Shown one piece after another: positions 1 to 6,094 of a stretch of 8,364 bases of DNA. Below the pieces are notes generated by a model, which saw nothing but the letters and a program-made list of their open reading frames with translations, had not been told where the DNA came from and ran no database searches. Position 1 is the stretch's first letter. The number at the start of each line of letters is the position of its first letter. Both the position numbers and the translations under genes were made by a program. Source of the DNA: Proteobacteria bacterium UBA5122 (lineage in GTDB: Bacteria > Pseudomonadota > Gammaproteobacteria > Tenderiales > Tenderiaceae); NCBI GenBank assembly GCA_002415485.1, contig DHYU01000039.1:1-8364 (forward strand). Reading direction: 5' to 3'.

Positions 1-461
1 CCGGTGTGGATCTCGATCACCGGCGCACCCACCTCAGCTGCGGCATCAATCTGCGCCAGGTTCGCATCGATAAACAACGAGACACGCACGCCGGCCTCCG
101 CCAACTGACGACAGGCATCGATCATGCGCGCCTTTTGCCCCAACACATCCAAACCACCCTCGGTCGTCAATTCCTCACGCCGCTCCGGCACCAGACAGCA
201 ATCCGCCGGCTGGATGCGCGAGGCAATCGCCAGCATTTCGTCGGTCACCGCCATCTCCAGGTTCATGCGTGTCTGCAGAATCCCCTTGAGCATCTCCACA
301 TCACGATCCTGGATATGCCGGCGATCCTCACGCAGATGCAGGGTGATCGCATCCGCCCCCGCCTGCTCCGACTCAATCGCCGCCTGAATCGGATCGGGAT
401 AGCGAGTGCCTCGCGCCTGACGCAACGTGGCCACATGATCGATATTCACCCCTAACAACAT
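1..461 (-). CDS. pdxJ: Pyridoxine 5'-phosphate synthase PdxJ (5' part; gene runs off the left edge)
   Basis: PdxJ condenses 1-deoxy-D-xylulose 5-phosphate with 3-amino-2-oxopropyl phosphate to give pyridoxine 5'-phosphate, the ring-closing step of the DXP-dependent vitamin B6 pathway in the cytosol. The visible 153 codons translate to a clean TIM-barrel N-terminal part: GVNIDHVATLRQARG at residues 4-18, LHLREDRRHI at 41-50, NLEMAVT at 67-73 and the TTEGGLDV block further on. His42, Arg44 and Glu69 align with E. coli His45, Arg47 and Glu72, so the active site is intact as far as it can be seen. About 90 C-terminal residues are missing because of the window edge, judged from the usual length of about 240. 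The start is an ATG at 459-461, with AAGGAG at 473-478 overlapping the recO stop codon. The N-terminus is about three residues shorter than the E. coli protein. It follows recO by 15 nt and is surely in the same operon; acpS often follows in related genomes, which cannot be seen here. Confidence 0.96.
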   Translation of the reverse strand, partial: MLLGVNIDHVATLRQARGTRYPDPIQAAIESEQAGADAITLHLREDRRHIQDRDVEMLKGILQTRMNLEMAVTDEMLAIASRIQPADCCLVPERREELTTEGGLDVLGQKARMIDACRQLAEAGVRVSLFIDANLAQIDAAAEVGAPVIEIHT

Positions 462-476
462 GACCTTTAAGACTCC

Positions 477-1274
477 TTATGATAATTCTGTGTTTTGCTT
501 GGCAGCCAAACCCAAGTCGACCGTGCGCTGCATATCCAGCAACAAACGACGACTATGCAATTCGCGCCCGCCAAGATAATGGTCCAGCACCTCGCGCGTC
601 AGGTGCTTGCACTGTTTCAATACAGTTGTATCCTGCAGCCGCTCCTCGGCAAACGCCAACAGGGCCGCGCCGCTAATCAGTCGCGATGAAGATGCCCGGG
701 CAAGCGCCGAATCGTCACTATACAACACCGGCCCCTGACCAGGCAGGTAACGATACCAAGCCTCTGCCGACAATGGCTGAGCATGCTCGGCGTCATGATC
801 CAGGATCAATTCATACCCCAACGCCTGCAACAGCCGCTTTTCAAACACTCGCAGACACATCTGCAATTCAGCACCCGCCGCCTCATGCTGCTCGAGGCAA
901 GCCAATTGCTGCAAGGTCATTTGATAGTCGTCGAACAGATCGGGATGCGGGTCTTCCCGCTGAGTCAAATGCAACAACAACTCATTCAGATAAAAGCCAC
1001 TCAACAGTAGTTGGCGACTCAAGTGCAGCGCTTGCCCATAACCCTCGACCGCAGTCATGGTCTTCAAATCGCCTCGCCCACTCCAGCTCATCAGCAATGG
1101 TGTAAACGGTTGCAACAACCCTCCGCGCCCACGCTTGCCCTTGACGCCTTTGGCGACCAGGCCGAGGCGGCCATGCTCTCGACTGAACACATCCAGGATC
1201 ACACTGCTATCTCGATAGGGGCGCTGATGCAGCACAAACACCGGATACAGAGTGTGTCGCGCAGAGATCGACAT
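477..1274 (-). CDS. recO: DNA repair protein RecO
   Basis: RecO is the recombination mediator of the RecFOR pathway. It binds single-stranded DNA, SSB and RecR, and helps load RecA onto gapped DNA. The 265-residue product is slightly longer than E. coli RecO (about 242). The N-terminal OB-fold is visible at about residues 8-85, with the family pattern VFVLHQRPYRDSS at 12-24, VAKGVKGKRG at 40-49 and LQPFTPL at 54-60. The helical C-terminal domain starts near YLNELL (95-100) and continues through DPHPDLFDDY. The zinc-binding four-cysteine cluster found in some bacterial RecO proteins is absent; the few cysteines are scattered, as is usual in gammaproteobacteria. The ATG start at 1272-1274 lies 27 nt after the era stop and has only a weak Shine-Dalgarno sequence, so translation may be coupled to era. 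The same era-recO-pdxJ order is known from E. coli and Pseudomonas. Confidence 0.95.
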   Translation of the reverse strand: MSISARHTLYPVFVLHQRPYRDSSVILDVFSREHGRLGLVAKGVKGKRGRGGLLQPFTPLLMSWSGRGDLKTMTAVEGYGQALHLSRQLLLSGFYLNELLLHLTQREDPHPDLFDDYQMTLQQLACLEQHEAAGAELQMCLRVFEKRLLQALGYELILDHDAEHAQPLSAEAWYRYLPGQGPVLYSDDSALARASSSRLISGAALLAFAEERLQDTTVLKQCKHLTREVLDHYLGGRELHSRRLLLDMQRTVDLGLAAKQNTELS

Positions 1275-1301
1275 CAGTCGCCGTACAGGCCGCAGCCGGA
1301 C

Positions 1302-2198
1302 TTAATCGTCGTGATAACCAAGGCTGCGCAAGGCCTGTTCGTCGGCCGACCAACCATCCTTGACCTTGACCCATAGCTTCAAAAAGACCTTGGCCTCCAG
1401 CATCGACTCCAGCTCCATCCGCGCTTCCTGCCCCACACGCTTGAGCATGGCGCCGCCCTTGCCGATGACGATCGATTTCTGTCCTGCACGTTCGACCCAA
1501 ATCAAGCCATGGATTCGATGCACGCCTTCTTCAACCTTGTACTGCTCGATCTCGACCGTCAGCTCATAGGGCAACTCCTGCCCGAGATTACGCGTGAGTT
1601 TTTCGCGAATCAGTTCGGCTGCAATAAAACGCATGCCCTTATCGGTGACCTGATCCTCAGGAAAGAACGGATCACTCTCAGGCAGGTGTTTCACCACCTC
1701 ACGCTGCAGCGCGTCGAGGTTCTCCCCTTTGTGCGCCGACAGCGGCACTATCGCAGCAAACTCGCGCAGGGCCGACAACTTTTCCATAAACGGCAGCAGG
1801 CGCTCACGCTCGATCAAATCCACTTTATTGATCACCAACACCACCGGTCCACGAATATCGGCCAGCCGTTTCAAAACCAACTCGTCTTCATCCGTCCAAC
1901 GACCAGCCTCGATCAGAAACAACACCAGATCCACATCCAGCAAACCCGCCAATGCGGACTTATTTAAATAATGGTTCAGTGCCTTCTTGCCGCGCTGGTG
2001 AATCCCCGGCGTATCCACATACAAGGCCTGAAACTGATCCGTGGTGTGAATCCCCATGATCCGATGACGGGTGGTCTGTGGCTTGCGCGAGGTAATGCTG
2101 ATCTTTTGCCCGAGGATACTATTCATCAGGGTTGATTTGCCGACGTTCGGTCGCCCTACCAGGGCGACATAACCACAGCGATATGCTTGTTCTGTCAC
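1302..2198 (-). CDS. era: GTPase Era, 16S rRNA-binding 30S assembly factor
   Basis: Era is an essential GTPase that binds the 3' end of 16S rRNA and acts in 30S subunit maturation and cell-cycle control. The 298-residue protein has all the motifs: P-loop GRPNVGKS at 15-22, the switch I region with KPQTTRHRI at 39-47, DTPG at 62-65, NKVD at 124-127 and SAHKG at 154-158. The C-terminal KH domain carries VIGKGG at 244-249 and ends with a WVKVKDGW-type tail. Length agrees with E. coli Era (301). The start codon is GTG at 2196-2198. It is chosen because the next residues (TEQAYRCGYVALVGRPN) give the normal short lead into the P-loop and no ATG lies nearby. The Shine-Dalgarno signal is weak (AGG about 11 nt upstream). 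It sits 24 nt after rnc, and pairing with RNase III is functionally sensible because both act on rRNA maturation. Confidence 0.97.
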   Translation of the reverse strand: MTEQAYRCGYVALVGRPNVGKSTLMNSILGQKISITSRKPQTTRHRIMGIHTTDQFQALYVDTPGIHQRGKKALNHYLNKSALAGLLDVDLVLFLIEAGRWTDEDELVLKRLADIRGPVVLVINKVDLIERERLLPFMEKLSALREFAAIVPLSAHKGENLDALQREVVKHLPESDPFFPEDQVTDKGMRFIAAELIREKLTRNLGQELPYELTVEIEQYKVEEGVHRIHGLIWVERAGQKSIVIGKGGAMLKRVGQEARMELESMLEAKVFLKLWVKVKDGWSADEQALRSLGYHDD

Positions 2199-2222
2199 GG
2201 AGAAAATACCTGTCGTAAAAAT

Positions 2223-2903
2223 CTAAGACTGCTGCTGCAGTTGCTGTAGCACCTGTTCGGCGGCGCGCTGCTCTGCGGCGCGACGACTGTGCCCCTCGGC
2301 CTCTGCCATCACCTTAAGCTCAGGGACGACACAGCGCACCACAAAGGTTTGAGCATGAGGCTCGCCACTGACGCTGACAGTCTCATACTCGGGCAAGGCC
2401 AGTTTGCGCCCCTGTAGGTGTTCCTGCAAGCTGGTCTTCGGGTCTTTCTGCACACTATCCGGTGAGACCTTGGCAAGCTTATTCGCCAGCAGGCGCAACA
2501 CCAAGTCGCGACTGGCCTCAAATCCGCCATCCAAATACACGGCACCGATCACGGCCTCAACCGCGCACGCCAAAATAGACTCACGCCTGAAACCACCACT
2601 CTTGAGCTCACCGGAGCCCAGTCGCAGGTAATCCCCCAGCTTCAGGTCTTGCCCAATACTAGCCAGCGTCGCACCCTTCACCAAACTGGCACGCATGCGA
2701 CTCATATCGCCTTCACTGCCGTCGACAAACCGCTGAAACAAGGCCTCAGCTACCACTGCACCAAGTATTGCGTCACCCAAGAATTCCAGGCGTTCATTGT
2801 TACGACTACTGACACTGCGATGAGTCAGTGCCTGCTCTAACAAAGAAGTATCGTTGAATTGATAGCCCAGCAGACGCTGTAGCTGAAGAGGTGACGCTTG
2901 CAA
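2223..2903 (-). CDS. rnc: Ribonuclease III (Cys at a usual metal-binding Asp position)
   Basis: RNase III cleaves double-stranded RNA, including the 30S pre-rRNA stems and many mRNAs. The product is 226 residues, the same as E. coli. The catalytic domain (about 1-150) has the signature NERLEFLGD at 36-44, with Glu37, Glu40 and Asp44, then GDMSRMRASLV at 65-75, GELKSGGFRRESIL at 98-111 and VEAVIGAVYLD at 115-125 with Glu116. The dsRNA-binding domain runs from about 154 (DPKTSLQEHLQGR) to the end, with SRRAAEQRAAEQ near the C-terminus. Oddly, residue 113 is Cys (codon TGC, complement of 2565-2567), where E. coli has Asp114, one of the conserved acidic metal ligands. The start is TTG at 2901-2903, directly after the stop of the upstream gene (TAATTG). 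It is the only sensible initiator before LQRLLGYQF, and a GGGGA sequence lies 5 nt upstream. Translation is probably coupled to the DUF4845 gene. Confidence 0.96.
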   Translation of the reverse strand: MQASPLQLQRLLGYQFNDTSLLEQALTHRSVSSRNNERLEFLGDAILGAVVAEALFQRFVDGSEGDMSRMRASLVKGATLASIGQDLKLGDYLRLGSGELKSGGFRRESILACAVEAVIGAVYLDGGFEASRDLVLRLLANKLAKVSPDSVQKDPKTSLQEHLQGRKLALPEYETVSVSGEPHAQTFVVRCVVPELKVMAEAEGHSRRAAEQRAAEQVLQQLQQQS

Positions 2904-3278
2904 TTAATTCCCCAGTCGGACCTCGTTACCGTCAAACACTACGACTGCATCCACGTTCGATAGGATATTCACCCGCGCCTCGTAATCAATGCGCACGATC
3001 ATCGCCGAACCTTGAGTATCGATCTTGATATCCTCAGCCTTGATATGATCAACATCGTCAATTTGGAACTTTTTGAGCAGCAGTTCTTTAATATCGTCAG
3101 AGCTGGCGTCCTTGGCACGCGCATCACTCGTCAAGCCCTTCAAAGCCGATGCCACCTTAAATTGCCCGAGGTAGACAGGCGCTAACTTAATCGCAATCAG
3201 TAATACAAATCCGATCAACACCGCCAACGCCAGCATACTGATCATCGTCATGCCTTGTTGTTTTTTACTGTTCATCAT
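2904..3278 (-). CDS. DUF4845-type small single-pass membrane protein of unknown function
   Basis: This 124-residue protein lies between lepB and rnc, the place where a DUF4845-family protein occurs in Pseudomonas and relatives. I assign the family from position and overall build, not from a profile search. The N-terminus is short and basic (MMNSKKQQG), followed by a hydrophobic segment at about 10-30 and then KLAPVYL at 31-37. The rest (about 40-124) is polar, probably extracytoplasmic, with a charged helix-like part (DDIKELLLKKFQI) and a beta-rich end (MIVRIDYEARV, DAVVVFDGNEVRLGN). The N-terminus resembles a type IV prepilin leader. The ATG at 3276-3278 is chosen because GAGGG (complement of 3286-3290) stands 7 nt upstream; the adjacent ATG at 3273-3275 is an alternative. 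The frame is open further upstream to 3359, but that would overlap the end of lepB by 50 nt. No function is established. Confidence 0.88.
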   Translation of the reverse strand: MMNSKKQQGMTMISMLALAVLIGFVLLIAIKLAPVYLGQFKVASALKGLTSDARAKDASSDDIKELLLKKFQIDDVDHIKAEDIKIDTQGSAMIVRIDYEARVNILSNVDAVVVFDGNEVRLGN

Positions 3279-3309
3279 TTGCAGGCCCTCGCCATCTTGC
3301 ACCCATTGT

Positions 3310-4134
3310 TTATTCAATCGAATTACCAATACGGTCCCACGACACACGCGTCTGAACATGATCCCAATTCATCCAGATCATGACAGCGCGCCCCACCAAA
3401 TTCTCTTCCGGCACAAAGCCCCAGGCACGACTGTCGTTGCTATTGTCTCGATTGTCGCCCATCACAAAGAATTGCCCCTCAGGCACCACAGTTGTCACAT
3501 CACGCCGCGGGCGAGTCTTCATGATCAATATATCGTGTTCGACACCCACCAGGTTTTCCTTAAACATGTCGGCCCCCGTCATACCACGCCCGGTACCGTC
3601 GTGCTGATAGCTACCCAGTGAGGTTTGCTCCACCGGCTGACCATTCACAAACAGCTGCTTATTAAAGTACATCACCTCATCACCCGGCACACCGATCACA
3701 CGTTTGATGTAATCCTGGCTTGGCTCTTCCGGATAACGGAACACCACCACATCACCACGCTGTGGCTCACCAATCTCAATCACCTTGGTATCCACCACTG
3801 GCAAACGCACGCCATAGGCGTATTTGTTGACCAGGATAAAATCACCATCCAACAGGGTCGGCATCATCGAGCCAGACGGAATACGGAATGGTTCGATCAG
3901 GAACGAACGCAGGATCAGGACCGCGATAAACACCGGAAAAAAAGAACGCGCATACTCAACCAGCACCGGCTCTTTATATATATTTTGCAGGGCGGTCTCG
4001 TCTTGAATCCCTTGCGCCTTGGCCGCTTCTGCAGCGGCCTGACGTTTCGGCTTCCACATCAACACATCCAGCAACCAGATCACGCCCGATACAAACGTGA
4101 CCACAACCAAGAGCAGAGCTAAATCAAAATCCAT
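3310..4134 (-). CDS. lepB: Signal peptidase I LepB
   Basis: LepB is the inner-membrane serine protease that removes signal peptides from Sec- and Tat-exported proteins on the periplasmic side. The 274-residue protein has two predicted membrane segments (about 5-26 and 62-80), separated by a charged cytoplasmic loop rich in Lys, Glu and Ala. Catalytic Ser89 lies in IPSGSMMPTLLDGD (85-98), and the general base Lys144 lies in DYIKRVIGVPGD (141-152). The box GDNRDNSNDSR is at 226-236. These correspond to E. coli Ser90 and Lys145, so the enzyme looks active. It is shorter than E. coli LepB (324), as in many non-enteric gammaproteobacteria. The ATG at 4132-4134 directly follows the lepA stop (TAGATG), with GGGA 8 nt upstream inside lepA, so the two are probably translationally coupled. 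It would be expected to process the MucD signal peptide encoded upstream. Confidence 0.97.
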   Translation of the reverse strand: MDFDLALLLVVVTFVSGVIWLLDVLMWKPKRQAAAEAAKAQGIQDETALQNIYKEPVLVEYARSFFPVFIAVLILRSFLIEPFRIPSGSMMPTLLDGDFILVNKYAYGVRLPVVDTKVIEIGEPQRGDVVVFRYPEEPSQDYIKRVIGVPGDEVMYFNKQLFVNGQPVEQTSLGSYQHDGTGRGMTGADMFKENLVGVEHDILIMKTRPRRDVTTVVPEGQFFVMGDNRDNSNDSRAWGFVPEENLVGRAVMIWMNWDHVQTRVSWDRIGNSIE

Positions 4135-5928
4135 CTATTTTTTCCCAACGTGTAATACAGTGAGGAAGGCCTCCTGCGGTATCTCCACCGAGCCGACTTG
4201 TTTCATACGCTTCTTGCCGGCCTTTTGTTTTTCCAACAATTTGCGCTTGCGTGAGGCGTCACCGCCGTAACATTTCGCCGTCACGTTTTTGCGCAAAGCC
4301 TTGACCGTAGAACGGGCGATGACATGCGTACCAATCGCGGCCTGAATGGCGATTTCAAACATCTGACGAGGGATCAGATCCTTCATTTTCTCCACCAATT
4401 CGCGGCCACGACCATAGGCCTGATCCTTGTGCACAATCAGCGCCAAGGCATCGACCTTTTCACCATTGATCATGACGTCCACCCGCACCATGCTGGACGG
4501 CTGAAAACGATCGAACTGGTAGTCGAGCGATGCAAAACCACGGCTACAGGATTTCAAACGATCGAAGAAATCGAGCACAACCTCATTCATTGGCAGCTCA
4601 TAACTCAGCGCCACCTGGCTGCCGGTATACTGCATGTTCTTTTGCACGCCACGTTTTTCAACGCAGAGACCGATGACGTTGCCGATGTACTCATGCGGCA
4701 CCAGGATATTGGCAGTGATAATCGGCTCGCGAATCTCTGCAATCTTGCCGGGATCCGGCAGTTTTGCAGGGTTATCGATCTTGATGACCTCCCCTTTGGT
4801 GGTCATGACTTCATAGATAACCGTCGGCGCGGTGGTGATCAAATCCAGGTCGTATTCACGCTCCAAACGCTCCTGCACTATCTCCATGTGCAGCATGCCG
4901 AGGAAGCCGCAGCGAAAACCAAACCCCAGGGCCTGCGATGTCTCGGGTTCAAAAAATAACGCCGCATCATTCAGGCGCAGTTTGGCCAACGCCTCGCGCA
5001 AGTCTTCATAGTCTTCAGCGCTGGTTGGAAACAACCCGGCAAATACACGCGGCTGTACCGGCTTAAATCCTGGCAATGGTTTGTCAGCTGCGCGCGCTGC
5101 TTCAGTGATGGTATCGCCCACCGGCGCGCCGTAGATATCCTTGATGCCCGCAATAACGTAACCGACCTCGCCACAATCCAGCTGAGGTTTATCAAAACGC
5201 TTCGGCGTAAAGACACCGACGTGATCGACCAGGTGTTCACCCTTGGTCGACATGACCTTGATTTTGGTTTTGGCCTTGAGCGTACCTTGCATCACTCGCA
5301 CCAATGAAACAACGCCGAGATAATTATCAAACCACGAGTCGATGATCAGCGCCTGCAAGGGCGCATCAGGATCGCCTTGCGGCGCAGGGATACGCACCAC
5401 CAGCTGCTCAAGCAAATCAGGGATGCCGACCCCGGTTTTGGCACTGACGCGCAACGCATCGCGCGCCTCGATGCCGATGATGTTTTCAATTTCGGTGATC
5501 ACGCGATCAGGGTCGGCGGCAGGCAGGTCGATCTTGTTGAGCACCGGCACCACTTCCAGGCCCTGATCGATCGCGGTGTAGCAGTTGGCCACACTCTGTG
5601 CCTCTACCCCTTGCGAGGCATCCACGACCAACAACGCGCCATCACAGGCAGCCAGCGAACGTGATACCTCATAGGAGAAATCGACGTGTCCAGGGGTATC
5701 GATAAAATTCAGTTGATACTCCTCGCCATTGAGCGCCTTGTATTTCAGCGTCACGCTTTGCGCCTTGATGGTGATACCGCGCTCGCGCTCTATGTCCATG
5801 GAATCGAGCACCTGGCTCGCCATCTCGCGATCTTCCAAACCACCACAGGTTTGAATAAAACGGTCGGCGATCGTCGATTTACCGTGATCGATATGGGCAA
5901 TAATGGAAAAATTTCGGATGTGCTTCAT
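4135..5928 (-). CDS. lepA: Elongation factor 4 (LepA), ribosome-associated GTPase
   Basis: LepA (EF4) is a translational GTPase related to EF-G. It acts on the ribosome and has been linked to back-translocation, initiation and 30S biogenesis. The 597-residue product matches the family length (E. coli 599). GTPase motifs are AHIDHGKST at 11-19, ERGITIKAQ at 49-57, DTPGHVDF at 77-84 and NKID at 131-134. The domains that follow include GPLQALIIDSWFDNY-type family blocks and the LepA-specific C-terminal domain, rich in Lys and Arg (LRKNVTAKCYGGD, then RKRKLLEKQKAGKKRMKQ), ending PQEAFLTVLHVGKK. The start is the ATG at 5926-5928, giving MKHIRNFSIIAH as in E. coli (MKNIRNFSIIAH). The frame stays open for 48 more codons upstream, but that stretch is low in family similarity and covers two hairpins. 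The Shine-Dalgarno sequence is weak (AAGAA). It is preceded by the longest gap in the window, so it may have its own promoter. Confidence 0.98.
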   Translation of the reverse strand: MKHIRNFSIIAHIDHGKSTIADRFIQTCGGLEDREMASQVLDSMDIERERGITIKAQSVTLKYKALNGEEYQLNFIDTPGHVDFSYEVSRSLAACDGALLVVDASQGVEAQSVANCYTAIDQGLEVVPVLNKIDLPAADPDRVITEIENIIGIEARDALRVSAKTGVGIPDLLEQLVVRIPAPQGDPDAPLQALIIDSWFDNYLGVVSLVRVMQGTLKAKTKIKVMSTKGEHLVDHVGVFTPKRFDKPQLDCGEVGYVIAGIKDIYGAPVGDTITEAARAADKPLPGFKPVQPRVFAGLFPTSAEDYEDLREALAKLRLNDAALFFEPETSQALGFGFRCGFLGMLHMEIVQERLEREYDLDLITTAPTVIYEVMTTKGEVIKIDNPAKLPDPGKIAEIREPIITANILVPHEYIGNVIGLCVEKRGVQKNMQYTGSQVALSYELPMNEVVLDFFDRLKSCSRGFASLDYQFDRFQPSSMVRVDVMINGEKVDALALIVHKDQAYGRGRELVEKMKDLIPRQMFEIAIQAAIGTHVIARSTVKALRKNVTAKCYGGDASRKRKLLEKQKAGKKRMKQVGSVEIPQEAFLTVLHVGKK

Positions 5929-5952
5929 TCGGTTTCTTGAGTCCCGTCTGCG

Positions 5953-5968
5953 CCTAGCCGCCGCTAGG
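5953..5968 (-). other. Small hairpin in the lepA leader
   Basis: CCTAGC and GCTAGG form a perfect 6-bp inverted repeat around a 4-nt loop, ending about 24 nt before the lepA start codon. In the RNA it would lie just upstream of the weak ribosome-binding region. A TAGAAT hexamer (complement of 5988-5993) lies shortly upstream and resembles a sigma-70 -10 box, but I find no convincing -35 element at 16-18 nt, so I do not annotate a promoter. A structural role in lepA translation is inference only. Confidence 0.3.
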
Positions 5969-6045
5969 ACTTTGATTTTGGCGGGCAATTCTATCCAATT
6001 TCCGCCCCCTATTCCATCGAATTGACAGCGGGCACCCGATACGAG

Positions 6046-6067
6046 CAGGGGGCCATACGGCCCCCTG
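6046..6067 (-). other. Strong GC hairpin between mucD and lepA
   Basis: CAGGGGGCC and GGCCCCCTG form a perfect 9-bp stem with a 4-nt loop, beginning 27 nt after the mucD stop codon. In the transcript direction the bases after the stem are CTCGTATCGGG, with no run of U, so it is not a standard intrinsic terminator. It could protect the 3' end of the upstream mRNA, pause RNA polymerase or mark a processing site, separating mucD expression from lepA-lepB. The structure is seen; the role is inferred. Confidence 0.6.
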
Positions 6068-6094
6068 TACATTTTCAGATGGTTGTGATTCCGC

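Noticed and set aside
1207..1500. 97-codon minus-strand frame across the era-recO junction
   Set aside because: It overlaps the conserved ends of both genes in another frame and resembles no known protein.
1509..1967. 152-codon plus-strand open frame opposite era
   Set aside because: Antisense shadow with low-complexity His/Gln/Arg content and no family features.
3279..3359. 27-codon extension of the DUF4845 gene, overlapping lepB
   Set aside because: A good ribosome-binding site precedes the ATG at 3276-3278, and the extension would overlap lepB and put a polar Arg-rich stretch before the membrane anchor.
3625..4122. 165-codon plus-strand open frame opposite lepB
   Set aside because: His-, Gln- and Arg-rich translation without family features; an antisense shadow of lepB.
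4324..4959. 211-codon plus-strand open frame opposite lepA
   Set aside because: It is fully antisense to a highly conserved gene, has no recognisable domain, and its composition is explained by the codon pattern of lepA.
6046..6067. Reading the strong hairpin as an intrinsic terminator
   Set aside because: No U-tract follows the stem in the direction of transcription, and only a short T run occurs on the other strand.
5929..6072. 48-codon N-terminal extension of lepA, open to an ATG at 6070-6072
   Set aside because: The LepA family starts at MKxIRNFSIIAH; the extension has no family similarity and covers two inverted repeats in the gap.
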